From: Gracilaria domingensis
Taxonomy: Eukaryota; Rhodophyta; Florideophyceae; Gracilariales; Gracilariaceae
DNA length: 64,000 nucleotides
Reading direction: 5' to 3'
Assembly (NCBI GenBank): GCA_022539475.1
Contig: VCMS01000041.1
Coordinates: forward strand, 124,001 to 188,000
Shown here: positions 1 through 10,918 of the stretch, piece after piece
Layout: each line of letters opens with the position of its first letter
How positions within the stretch are numbered: position 1 is the first letter of the stretch
Made by a program: the position numbers and the translations under genes
Notes under the pieces: generated by a model
Seen by the model: only the letters and a program-made list of their open reading frames with translations
Told to the model about the DNA's origin: nothing
Database searches by the model: none

Positions 1-304
1 TTGCGTCAAAAAAAATTAAACCCAGAGTCCGCAATAGCTGTTGCCCGTGTTATAAACGGTAATTAAAATAAAGACAAAAGTATCACCAATAGTGTGGCCC
101 ACAAAAATTAGGCTACCACACTACTTGTATATCAGAAACATATATTGTGAGCCACATTATTCATTCAAGAAGATATTGGTGTAGGTAGTTTTCTTAGTTG
201 GAACGAGATCACACAACTCAGTTATAGACAACTGGTTCGCCCTCAAAGTGCTTACGTTTTTTTGACATAATCTTCTACAGAGCCGGGAACCATTGACTCT
301 TCTC

Positions 305-1860
305 CTACTGGCCGTTCAAGTTTAACGACAGACCAGTTCGAATCATTGTCTTGCAAGCGTAGGTGATACCATAAAAATTAATCTCTATCACAATATCCCT
401 CACAGCATCGGCAGCAACCTCCAAGAAAAAACCTTTCCCTGGATCTATAACCTTCCCAAACGCTGACCATTCTCCTTTTGTCATCTTTTCCATCTTGAAT
501 CGCTCCCAACGAACACCTTACGTGATTATTATCTTCTCAATAATGAATAAATTTGCAGGCTGCACAATGTTCGTAAGAGTTTTTGAAAAGTAATTTGTCG
601 TCGTTCTCACATGTTGGTGGACTTCTTGCAACTCAGTGATGGGATTAAGCAGACTGCAATTGTCGACAGATAAAATACAATTGCGACTGTCCGGTAGAGC
701 CAAAATTGCTCGCCTCTTTTTGAGCCATTGAGAAATAACAGTTGTCTCCATCTACCCTTTCAAGCCTGTCCTGCAACTCACTCCTGGTACATCGTCAGGC
801 ACTCCTCGAATTGGATACGATCTGGAAGTGTTCTTGAAAACCATAAAAGCCGGTCAGATTCTACCGTTTTGCCCGCCACTAATGCAAACAACCATAATCA
901 TTCTCTTACCATCTAAAACCATTTTGCAGTACTTCAATTCATTTTCACCGCAGAAACCCAATTTCTTTCCATTATCCATGTTTATGATGAAATGGGTTTT
1001 ATCCCCGTCTTTGATATCCTCTTCCCCCCATTCTGCACTTCGAAACGCTGGAACAGCTACGCTTAAATGACAGGCGACTTCGTTCTAAATCTCTTCTGTT
1101 TTCTGTGGTGACATCATGAGTTTCCCCGTGTGAGCCCGGCTCACAATTCTATAACGTTCCATAAACCCCTAAATCCAGCTGTGATCGATGCAGTTGGCGA
1201 TATACCTTTTTGATCACTCGTTCTTGGTTTCTTTGTTGAAATATATACTCGGTGATGCTTCTATTAAGATCAAGGCTAGTTCTGGCATGTTCTTTCAACT
1301 AAGCCTGACTCCAAGTTTTTGGGGTCTGTTAAACTCGCTGAGCATGCACATACGCAAGTATTGCACCAACAGTCGTGTTTTGCGACCACGCTACGACCTG
1401 GCCTTTAGGTTTTTTATTTTCAGTCCAATATGTGTAGCTCTCGATATGTTGGTACAGTCCCCTCTGCTTTTTTGTTTCCCTTCTTGGTCCATATAATCAT
1501 ATCTCCTGCGTCAGACACCTCTGGCTTTCATCAGGTTTGCCTTTTGTCCGCTGCGAAAAGGAGCAGGAAAGTGGTCTCGGTCTTTGGAAATGATGTGTTT
1601 GGGACTATTGATGGCTGCTTGTTTAGTCATCTAGGACCCGATTTTGTTTCTATTCAAAATAGGGAGCACATTGTTGACTTTCTGGGAACGATTTGTTGCT
1701 TCACTACTTGGCGAATCGAAGTTTTTGTTGCTCGGGGTTATTGTTAGGTTGGGCGATAGAGCTGCATTCACAAAATCTCTACGCTGTCCGGGACGTTGAA
1801 GCGCCGCTAAGATCGGTGGCGCTGTCAAAAAAGTAGTCACGATATTCTTGGGTTAAAGGG
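305..1860 (-). pseudogene. pogo/jerky-type DDE_1 transposase, decayed
   Basis: On the minus strand this stretch gives a recognisable Tc1/mariner-superfamily (pogo/jerky, DDE_1) transposase, which cuts and pastes its own element. Visible blocks in order: THFIINMDNGKKLGF (about 990-950), GKRMIMVVCISGGQNG (about 910-860), PDDVPGV (about 795), QWLKKRRAILALPDSRN and SVDNCS with a catalytic Asp (about 735-650), QPANLFIIEK (about 550), then PGKGFFLEVAADAVRD and GITYACKTMIR near the C-terminus (450-340). The frame is broken by a TGA at 854-856 and a TAG at 752-754. The N-terminal DNA-binding part (1.1-1.86 kb) is too eroded to read with confidence. The frame ends at 305. I see no terminal inverted repeats. 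Seen: block order and stops. Known: this order is typical of the family. The family call is firm; exact limits are approximate. Confidence 0.75.
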
Positions 1861-2038
1861 ACCGACAAGGCTTCATCAAGCTTGTAACTGCAATCTGTGC
1901 CCGATTGATGTGTCATGCTCGCTTATTGGTGTTGTGCCAGGCGCCATTTGACCGTTTTGGTCTCAGTACTCACATATTGCTGAGCACGTTTTGGTACCGT
2001 GAATAATGTGGCGTACACTATTTGCGGTACCACTCTAA

Positions 2039-3125
2039 TTAAACAGCCCCACCTATTACGGTCACTGGGTGTAGAGACAGATTCGAAAACTTTCTCTGGG
2101 TAAGTTTGAGAGTAGTCCTAAAACTCTTGAGACGGCCGCAAAAAGCATTTTTTGCCATCTGAGCAGGAGTCTCCTGAGAGGAGAGAAATTTTTTCGCCAA
2201 CGCACGGGTAGCCCCGTTCCCGATCATCGTCTTCTTCGAAAGCTTCAGCAAGCTGTGAGCAGTCGTGGCCGCCACTCGACTGTTGATGATGCTGCTGTTT
2301 TCATTGCTCCCCCTTGCTGCTTGTACTACTGTCATGGACGACCGCGGTGGTGATATCAACGTCAATGTGTCTTCATCATGCTGTTGGTGCAAGTGCTGTG
2401 TGGGATTACAGAAGTGTCGTGCCATGCCTATGAGCAGAAAAGACACTGAAAAGACGTTCAGAATCTTTCTTCTTGAAAAGCAGCCAGAAAACGGAGCTTG
2501 TTTGGACGAGCACAGCGAGCCGGCTCTCAGACCGAGGTCAAACAATAACGACGGACCTAAAGAGCTGAGCGAAGAAATGGACTCACTTGTGTAATATGTG
2601 CCTCTCTAAAAGATAAATACTACGATATGGGGAAAGAAAGAAAAAAGAAAGAGACACCCAAGCAGGTGGAGTAGCCTCGAGAGAAGACGAAACAATGAAA
2701 CAGCGTACATCCGGGGGTTCTCTATTCAAGGTCAAAACGGGACAAAAGTGTTAAGAACACAAGGCTAATATCTAGACCGTTACAAAGAGAGGTCCCTCCG
2801 ATAAAGAGTCATACGCCGTCGAAGGCGAGAAATGCTATAACCGAGATTCTGTAGTAGAATAAGTCTGGTTTGGGAGCTTTACTGGGCTCGACAGCGTTGA
2901 TGCCGGCGCGCTAAGTAGCGCGCTCCATACAATTAATAAGTGAAATGAACTAAAACCTCCAATAAGTGTGGCAAATGTTCATGTGTAGTGGTCACTCTCG
3001 CTTCAAGTCAACCGTGTCCCACGTGTCCAAATCATATCGATGGCAACCACTAGTTACTACTAGTCATATACTGGTGTGTACTAGGCACACCCGTGTACAG
3101 GAAATATGACTAAGCCCACCCAAAA
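2039..3125 (-). mobile_element. Gypsy-type retrotransposon fragment (leader/gag start plus LTR)
   Basis: This stretch aligns by eye, in the same orientation, with 26,040-27,040. Shared landmarks are a leader just inside the LTR (2,520-2,590), 'gtgcctctctaaaag', a segment around 'gggggttctctattcaagg', 'cgccgtcgaaggcgagaaa' and the block 'actagtcatatactggtgt' near 3,060. The larger copy is followed on the minus strand by gag and integrase, so this fragment is a 5' LTR plus the first part of the internal region. A minus frame of about 168 codons (2,039-2,545) lies where gag would begin but has no recognisable domain. The element is truncated on the left; no second LTR is nearby. Confidence 0.6.
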
Positions 3126-3604
3126 TTCTCATACGTGAGCGTTTCACTACATCTCGCCTCCGTAGGTGGCAATACAACCTCGAAAAAGGCAGAATGGCAC
3201 CGCTCTGACGGGTGCGTAGTAGTAGTTTATTTAGTTAGTTTGCACAGAGTGCACTCCGGGGTCCCACACGTGTTGGGTTGTGACAGTTGTCGTGGGGCCC
3301 TTCGGGGCCCCCCTTAGCGGTAGATAGTTTATTATTTTCGACACGTGGGTACTACCTGTGAGAGGTGCACTTAAGCATATCCCGCTTGGCAGAGCTCACC
3401 ATGGTAAACCTCAAGCGCCCCCTAGCCGATTGCTTTACCGTCTAGTTCTCCAAAGGGTCATCTTTCCGTCCCTACCGGTGCTCCACGCCTATCTCGTGGC
3501 CCGTTGCTTGCGTCCGTTGAGTGCTCCTTCATCCCCGCTTGGGTGCTGCTCAATTTTTTCCTCTATCAGGGCATAGTACGTTGTCACAGCCGACGCTCTC
3601 CGTA
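3126..3604. other. Intergenic, no gene seen
   Basis: No credible gene. A GC-rich hairpin, gtggggcccttcggggcccc, lies near 3,291-3,312, next to several 'gtgcact' words. These resemble LTR or repeat debris but I cannot assign them. Confidence 0.4.
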
Positions 3605-4017
3605 CAAGAAATGTTTTCAATTTTTTGATTGCAAATGGATTGCATCTTTCGGGGTGTTCAGGCTTCAACTGCACTTCGCCTGTACGCCATCCGGGTTCCA
3701 ATTTGACACCCTTGGCATGGAATTTTAATATTTTTATAGTTTATTTAATTATTCCGAGTGCGCGTGGAGTGCAATATGAGATTCTGGGGGCAAAGTACGG
3801 ACAATGTGGGCGCAGATGGAGTGCAACATGTATCGCGTGCACTCCAAATGTGCTCCATGTGCTTAGCCCGCGTTCTCCAATGTGACAGCGCGCGATTAGG
3901 CTTCAGTCGCATATTGCCCGCACTCAATGCGCCATCCGTTTTGGCATCCATTTATCAACCGTTGGTGCCATCTAACCTCAAATTGCACTCCCCTTTTTCC
4001 AAAAATTTCTCATAGGG
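3605..4017. repeat. MITE-like repeat A, copy 1
   Basis: A roughly 413-bp sequence with a clear second copy at 57,052-57,464. Both start near 'caagaaa' followed by T-rich sequence and a 'gcaaatgg' word, and both end 'ccaaaaatttctcatagg'. The two ends form an imperfect terminal inverted repeat of about 35 bp: left 'agaaatgttttcaattttt', right inverted 'gagaaatttttgg'. Inside are repeated 'gagtgca' words and their inverses (gagtgcgcgtggagtgcaa, tgcactcc). There is no coding capacity of its own and no certain target duplication, so it is probably a non-autonomous DNA transposon. Confidence 0.65.
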
Positions 4018-4097
4018 TGTAATACACGAGCGAAATCGATATAAGTGCGGCGCTTCCCAGTCCTTCGGTTTTTCTTTCTTCTTCTCCCATCAACGAC

Positions 4098-4637
4098 ATG
4101 CTTTCCACCCCTGCGAAAGCTACACCTCCTCAGAGTACAACACCCTCTCTCGCTGCTACGATCAACATTCTTCCGACGCCGGAACTAGACCTCACTATGA
4201 GTGGCGTTCCACAAAACCAACCTCCGAATCAATCCCTGTCTCCGCAAAGAGGCTTCAACGGATTCCGTTCCGTACCGCTCCTTCAACAGGGCTCCAATTC
4301 GTCCGCGCGTCAACCGGACAACGCCACTGCATCCTCTTCTGAGCATGCTACTCTCGCGGATCTCGTTCTGGGGTTCCATTCAGATGTGCTCTGGCAGTCT
4401 TTCAACTCTTTTGTAGAGCTCAATTCGGCGAACCGAGAACATGTGAGACGTCTGCAGCTCGCGCCATGGTTTGACCTGACCGCTGTATTCAATGAAAGCC
4501 TCATTACTGAGTACGCCGATACGGGCAACACCCTTCCGTGGGACCTCTCAGCCATGATGACCACTTCGTGCGCTTGGCGAATGCGAATGGTCATCCCTGT
4601 ACACCAGGTAGCGAGAGAAAACCGGCAGTCCCGGTAA
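4098..4637 (+). CDS. Hypothetical 179-residue protein
   Basis: Unrecognised. It opens with ATG after a pyrimidine-rich leader (4,070-4,092), the kind of short leader seen before compact algal genes. The first 85 residues are rich in Ser, Pro, Gln and Thr and look disordered. Residues 85-150 look folded, with motifs SDVLWQSFNSFVEL and APWFDLTAVFNESL. A second open frame downstream (4,753-4,959) contains the similar string FDFTAVLMKNLFMKIIYE, so a domain may have been duplicated and the second copy damaged. It could be a retroelement gag-like protein or a host orphan. The sequence does not decide. Confidence 0.4.
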   Translation: MLSTPAKATPPQSTTPSLAATINILPTPELDLTMSGVPQNQPPNQSLSPQRGFNGFRSVPLLQQGSNSSARQPDNATASSSEHATLADLVLGFHSDVLWQSFNSFVELNSANREHVRRLQLAPWFDLTAVFNESLITEYADTGNTLPWDLSAMMTTSCAWRMRMVIPVHQVARENRQSR

Positions 4638-7542
4638 GAAGCCCAAGCAAACTTCGTGATGGTGGCGCACAGACGGCAAGGCCGGGCGCCATTCGAGTTC
4701 CCACTCCCACCTAGGATTTGAGTTCCCAATCCCACCGGGGATACACTTTGACGTGGCGAATTACTGCATCTGCGAGGAAATCAGTTACTGCGACCGCTTA
4801 TCGGAATTGGAAACCTTCGCCTGGCGAGGCATTCTCGTTGCATGGCAGGAAGCCCTGTGGTGGACACTGTGGACCAAATTCGATTTTACGGCTGTTTTGA
4901 TGAAGAATCTCTTCATGAAGATCATATATGAGCGATGCGCCAGCTCACGTAGCACTTGAAGTTATGAGGTGCATCCCCTATGGAAGCCTCCAACCGTTGC
5001 TTAATTTAATATTAATCAGCACCCGTAGAGGGTCGTGCATGGGCCAAGGCCCCTAACCGGGCGTAGACACGTGGAGTTGGATGGATAGTGCACTTTGTGA
5101 GTAATTTCGGGAATATTTTAGTTTGTCTTTATTTTGGCATCATGACAGTGGGGTTGCGTACGTGTATAACCCGTACGGATATGCACTACTGTAATTTGTC
5201 AACAGGCTCTGCACCTGGGGTTCTTAGAGGTGCAGGGACGCCTGAACACTACCTGATGGTAAAGTAACCAAGCCTCTCCTTCGAACTGCCACTCGGATCA
5301 GAGGGCACTTGAGACTGAACTCGAGTATGGGAAGTATGCTCTACTGCCCTTTTCGATGCATTACTTCGCTCGGAGGCTCACCTCAAGAGGTTTAAGTATG
5401 CTTAATTACCCTGGGAAGACTAAGAAGTCTGCGTATACCGTGTGATATTGACATATATTGTTACTATTAATTCCTGAGCGCAGGAAAGATTTCCGCCCCA
5501 GTATTGGGTTATTTCTTCGTTGTTTCTTGTTCTTTTTCCCAGACGTCGAGCCTATGATCTGCTTGTGCACGGCCCAAGTCTCCTCTTTGGAGTATCTGTT
5601 TTTTCCTTGTTTCTTGAGCTTCGCTTCCTCTCGGAGTATCTGGCCCACCTCGTTTTGGGTATTTCTAGCCTCCGCGCCATTTCCGGCTGGTGATTCTTCT
5701 GATATGGGACATTCTGCATTCACCGCTGTAGGGTTTCTTCAGTACACTACTGGTCTTACACCGAGGTCTTCGGTGTCAAGAGAGGCTCGTCCACCGATTT
5801 ACCATCCACCAGGTAGTAAGACTTTGGACATCCTGTGCGTGTTTCAATCATACTGGGTTTGCACCACAGACACGCCCGATTCTTCGTGATGAGTTTCGCT
5901 ACCTCCCGTATCGCCCTCGGTCCAATTTCCTTCAGAACTTTGTCCGCCATGAGAGGCGGCGGTCTCGATCCCAAATTGAGTACTTTGCTTCGTATCTGAA
6001 CGTAGAGATCCGCCACATCGCGGCAGTGCACCGAGAGGGTCGCTATTTTTTTCTGCCAGAGTGATGGAGCTACCTAAAGGCGTGCCGGGGGTGTAGAGCA
6101 ACGCGTTTAGCCGAAATTTGTCGCTTATGCGATTCATACTAATCGCTCCTGCACGGAGGTCAAGTATAGCTCGTTATGAGTTGCACGTGGCTTTACCAAT
6201 TACTTGGGAATGGTCACAATCGGAATTGGTCCAGGTCGTGTCGACAGCCTTGCTGGATTCGTAACACACAAGTAGTGCTTGCCACACCCATTGGTAGGGA
6301 AACTTAGTATTATTTCTAATATTCTAGATAGTTAGAATGTTTTACTAGTTTTCACCCTGACCGTGGGGTGGGCCGCCCTACCTAGGTAGGTGATCTCGAC
6401 CAACACTGGTTAAGTAAACGCACCGAGCAAGTGTTCCCTCTGACTGAAGAACCCTTGGTGCGTGATAGCCTCCTCGCGGAGATTCACTGTATGGTGAAGG
6501 ACTAGTGATCTACCTTGTGGGGCTTTCTGCCACTACTGTGTGTATTCCTTTGATTGTTTCTTTTTGTTTTTGTCACTTTTTAACAGGTGAGCACCACAAG
6601 TGTGCCAGTCTTTCTTTTTGCCTTGCCTCGCCGATCTCAAGGCTCGCCCCGCTCATCGCAGACCGTGCCAGATCTGTCTGTCTTTCTGTCTCGTGACATC
6701 TCACCCCCGGCATTGCTGTTATCTACACAACCCCACCGACTTCTGGGCCGACTCTTTTGAGCTCACTACGCCCGTCGAGATGGTTTGGTTTCTGTTTACA
6801 CCCGACTCGTTGAACCATTCCTGGGAGCGCTCTTTTTGCTCTGTTCATCTCTTCGAGTGAAGGTCCCGAACGCACTTTTTGTCTTCTCTCTTTGCAGAGT
6901 TTTGCAACACAGGGTGCTACAACAAGTAGCCAGGTATTCACGTATCTAGGGTCGTACCTGTTCACGGATCCCAGATCTGTGCTTTGGTCGGTTTTCATCA
7001 CCGAATGGGCAGTCCGCACGGCGGGATTTATCTTATCTGCGACATAAGACCAGTAATAATTGTAATTCATCCCTCTCTGCGTGCAGGAGCTCATCCGAAG
7101 TCTGTACATGGAAGTTCTCCTCGCGGGTCGCACGAACAACGGAGAGGTGCTCAGCCTTCTCGATTACATCGATAACGTCTACTAGACTCAAATGCTTTCG
7201 TTTCGGAGTAGTCTTTGTGACTCTCTGAACTTGGATAAGTACGGCCAAGTTCTGGGATAGAATACCGCTCTTGCGGAAGATTTCGTGTTCGTCGACCCGG
7301 GGAAATATCGGGATATGTCAGCTGAGAAAGCGGGCGAGCTCCATTCTACTCGGTGACACCTGCCGATAGATCACCCAACCGGGTTTGTTAGATCAGAAGA
7401 GTATTACCGAGAGTATCTCTGCGAAGATCCGTAGGACAATCAGCCTGAAAACGAGAGAGGCGACGACATCAAAATTATTGAAGAGATCAACGCGACACCT
7501 GTCGGAGAGAGCGTCGGCTCTCCGAGAGAGGTGAATCGACGT
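4638..7542. other. Long stretch of uncertain, probably retroelement-derived DNA
   Basis: No protein family recognised. On the minus strand, 5,406-5,723 and 5,756-6,137 read as plausible coding remnants; the first is Lys/Arg/Glu-rich and the second contains ADKVLKEIGPRAIREVAKLI. A third minus frame at 7,033-7,248 has LVDVIDVIEKAEHLSVV. All are interrupted and could be gag debris. The segments 4,960-5,450 and 6,180-6,500 are non-coding and LTR-like in feel, but I found no matching pair. Confidence 0.3.
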
Positions 7543-7976
7543 CCGGATGATATGTACCAGATAACTTATATTAGAATTACGAGACCTGAGGATGTCTATT
7601 TGATCTCCTTATGATATCCACATGATATACGTAAATGATCCTCAGATGATTCATGAAGAACATCCAAATGATAACCACCAGATACGCATATGATGTACGG
7701 AGACATGTTATTTTTATTTGGTAATGTCTGAATGATGCACCATGGATTTCCTGGACATCCATTGGACATATCTTCGTGCATAATATGAATATCTTTCGAA
7801 TAGTTTTTGTACATCCAAAAGACATGTAAAGGGCATTAATTAGGCGCATCCAACTGGGTACCACGGCATATCATTTGAATATCGTGGATGCGCAGAAGAT
7901 ATTAGACTCGTATCCCATACATGTCCCTAATTTTCTTCTGATGGACATCCATCGCGCATCATTTTATCTCACAGGG
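7543..7976. repeat. MITE-like repeat B, copy 1
   Basis: One of three copies (also 22,556-22,988 and 34,332-34,765) of a 433-434-bp repeat. All start ccgg(a/g)atgatat or close to it and end 'tttatctcacaggg'. Shared internal words include 'gatacgcatatgatgta', 'tcgaatagtttttgtac' and 'ttaggcgcatccaa'. The ends give only a weak inverted match (ccggatgata against ccctgtgagata). The interior is rich in 'gatatcc/ggatatc'-like words. No coding content; the open frames across it are incidental. Nearly constant length and shared ends mark it as a non-autonomous mobile repeat. Confidence 0.7.
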
Positions 7977-8790
7977 TCTGCTCTGGTCGTCGGCTTTACC
8001 TCGGCGGCTTATTTCGTCGCTCCGGCTTCTGCGGTTGTCTTGATACCCACTCCGGCTCCTATTCCAGCTCTAGCCGCTCCTGTGGATACGTCCGCTGTAG
8101 CTCAGGCCTTGCCAGCGGGTGTTAACGAAAATGTGAGTATCGCTCTTTTTCCGCTCGGCGTGGGCTTGAGTGCTGGTGCGAACTTTGGCGAATTTACGGT
8201 TGTAACGTACGACTTTAATCAATGCCTCTGCGGTACGCCTCTTTTCTTTCGGTTATGAACGTTTACTTTCGGGATACCGTGCTATCGACACTGACGGCGG
8301 CTTACATTCTTACGATATCCGCGCGCGGCTGCTCACGCGCTGATATTTTCTGCCCAATATTCGAGGCTGTACCTTCTATGACGTCAAATTTTCCTAGAGT
8401 GTTCCTTTGACGGCTTTAATGCCGGTTTCTACTGAGTCACTCGGGACTTCTTCTTCTTCAGCTCGTGTCTTCTTCGGAAGAATTCCCAGACTTCCTGGTT
8501 TTGCATCGCGTTGAGCGGTGGGTTTCGCTCTGGCTGCGCTTTCCCCAGTGGCGCTTCATTCCAACGACGTCAGCTCGGTGCCGGCCATTTTTTTCCACCT
8601 CATTCGACCCAGCGCGGCTTGCAGGCCACGAGGGTTTTGTAATTTCGACGATTCCGCTTCTGCGTGAGTGTCCTTACTCGGCGACGGTGTAGAAATCCTG
8701 ACCACCGGACTATGTGTTTGGCAAGCTATCGTGCGTTGCAGAAGCGAGGCCCGCTCTCGCAGATAGGTGAACTGATGTCCGTCTGTCTCT
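7977..8790. other. Region between repeat B and the composite unit
   Basis: Contains an Ala/Pro-rich open frame (about 7,980-8,258) that continues out of repeat B, and weaker frames to 8,692. None shows a domain or convincing start. Treated as non-coding. Confidence 0.3.
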
Positions 8791-9277
8791 TGCAGATGCT
8801 AGTTTTTGGCGAGGGTCGTCCAGAAAGTGGCAAGGGTCGTCCAGTAAACTTTTTGAAAAAATATCGAGATCAATTATTTCAAAATTTGAAGATAATTGCT
8901 TGGGTCGTCCAGAATCGCTGTGCAGTAAATACTGGTGTGTTTTCCACTGGTGCTAGTTCTTTAGTCGAGCGCTACCTGAACGGTATTTCGCGAAGTCTAG
9001 GTTCAGTTTCCATTAAGGTGCACATTACACGATACCTTCTGCGGAATGATACCCTGCAACGCATGGAATACTGTTGATAGTACAGATGATGTCCATTATG
9101 AAATCATATCGTTTTATTCGTATCTATTCTTCTATCGACCGCTTTTGCTAACCACTACTTCGCTATATTACATGTACCATTTCCCCATGATGATGCGGGT
9201 GTAGGCGCAATCTGTGGCAGATGCCGCAGAGGGCACCTGCACCAAAGTGCGGTATCGGTAGAACAAATAAGAACTCC

Positions 9278-9310
9278 GAGAGGATGAGGCGCGAAGCGCC
9301 TCATCCTCTC
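9278..9310. repeat. Conserved hairpin in unit left region
   Basis: A perfect 15-bp stem, gagaggatgaggcgc, with a GAA loop. The long copy has the same hairpin at 40,184-40,248 with a longer outer stem (ccctacttg...caagtaggg). Conservation of the stem in both copies suggests a functional subterminal structure. Confidence 0.7.
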
Positions 9311-9362
9311 CGTTCCTCATGTAAAGAACCATGCCCAGATGCATGGTTCCCTACTTGAAGAA

Positions 9363-10255
9363 CCTGCACCTGCAACTCGTGAGCTACGTACGCATCAAAA
9401 GTCATTTACCTGTATACGCAAGCAGAAAGTATTCATAAGTTAGTCAATGCTTCGTTGGATACATTTGAAATGCGATGGAACGGACCATTGATAAAACAAA
9501 ACAGAAACGTTGCGCTAGAAAAGTCGAGGGACCTAGTAACTCGCAAAAGGAAGAAGAAGCAGGAAAGAGATTGGTTAGATTACCAGCCCACCATCATCGT
9601 AAAGCGCGAAAGGTGTCGAAGCGAGAACTCACAAGCAAGGACACCAAGAATGCTCATGCAGCAAACATACCGCAAGATGCGATAAACGAAAGAGCAGCCT
9701 ATGTCCCAACCAAGCACCAGAATCGTTTATCCCGAACAGTCAGACATCGATCTTGAGAGACGAAATGAAATTGGTCGTTTATCTCTATACGCAAGCAGAA
9801 AGTATCCATAAGTTAGTCAATGCTGCGTTGGATACATTTGAAATACGATGGAACGTACTATTGATAAAGCAAAACAGTAACGTTGCGCTAGAAAATTCGA
9901 GGGACCTAGTAACTCGCAAAAGTAAGAAGAAGAAGGAAAGGGATCGGTTAGATTACCAGCCCACCATCATCGTAAAACGCGAATGGTTTCGAAGCGAGAA
10001 CTCACAAGCAACGACACCAAGAATGCCCATGCAGCAAACATACCGCAGTTCCCCCTATCATCCTGCACCTGCAACTCGTGAGCAACGTCCTCATCGAAAG
10101 TCATTTACCTGTATACGTAAGCAGAAAATATCCATAAGTTAGTCAATGATCCGTTGGATACATTTGAAATACGATGGAACGTACCATTGATAAAGCAAAA
10201 CAGAAACGTCGCGCTAGAAAATTCGAGGGATCTAGCAACTCGCAAAAGTAACCCA
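9363..10255. repeat. Tandem repeat, about 2.5 units of 330-370 bp
   Basis: The sequence around 'acgcaagcagaaagtat' and 'gatacatttgaaat(a/g)cgatgg' appears near 9,415, 9,785 and 10,117, each followed by 'aaaacagaaacgttgcgctag' or a close variant. Unit 3 is cut short at about 10,255. The long copy has a single unit (about 40,290-40,600), so this is an expansion in the short copy. Each unit has a Lys/Arg-rich open frame (KKKKERDRLDYQPTIIV type), but these frames have no proper start and are probably incidental. Confidence 0.7.
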
Positions 10256-10511
10256 CAGCTTATTTCCTGCCGTTTACATGTCGCAGAGCGCGAAGAGACG
10301 TGGTGAGGATTGGTTAGTGTAGAACAAAGATACGTAGAAGGATATGGAAGCACGTACGAAAAGACTGCACGGAATACATCCGTGAGATACGGATGATGTC
10401 CGCTTTATGGAGGCGTCCATTAGGCGGACATGAAGCGTACCTCATTCTCTTCCCCGCCCTGTACTTCGTAGCAAGTGCGAGGTCTGAGAAAGGTACGACG
10501 AAGCGCCGTTC

Positions 10512-10586
10512 GTGATCCGTGCCATCCACATCCTCGCGTTCTACTCGGTCGGAGTAGAACGCGAGGAGGTGGATGGCATGGGTCAC
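10512..10586. repeat. 35-bp-arm palindrome upstream of the transposase
   Basis: Two 35-bp arms, 10,512-10,546 and 10,552-10,586, with a 5-bp spacer (ggtcg) and only a few mismatches. The long copy has only the right arm (near 41,404-41,440), so the left arm was added in this copy, probably by a template-switch event. Confidence 0.8.
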
Positions 10587-10918
10587 GACGGTAACGGCAG
10601 GTCGGACGCCGGAGGCGCAGCGGCGGCGGGGGAGGGAAGAGATTTATTTTTCTGTGCGAGATTGGACAGATGTACAGCGTACAACGTTGCGAAACCACAG
10701 GTTTATAACCAGCGGTAGATAATACGAGAAGTACACCCTTGTGTTGAGGTCGACGTGTACCTACGTTCCTTTTTGAACGAAAGCACGTGATTTAAACTCA
10801 AAATATATTCTCCGTTCTCCGCTTGACGTGGATATTGACTGTCGCTCGACCTTCTTTTCCCTTCGGACGACCTTCCCTTGCAGTCTTTCTCGTCTTTTCT
10901 CGTTCATTTCTTCTTCCC

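Noticed and set aside
7543..7976. Helitron ends for repeat B
   Set aside because: The ends are ccgg... and ...cacaggg, not 5' TC and 3' CTRR with a terminal hairpin.
7875..8258. 127-codon Ala/Pro-rich frame
   Set aside because: It starts inside mobile repeat B and runs out of it, so it is not an ancestral gene.
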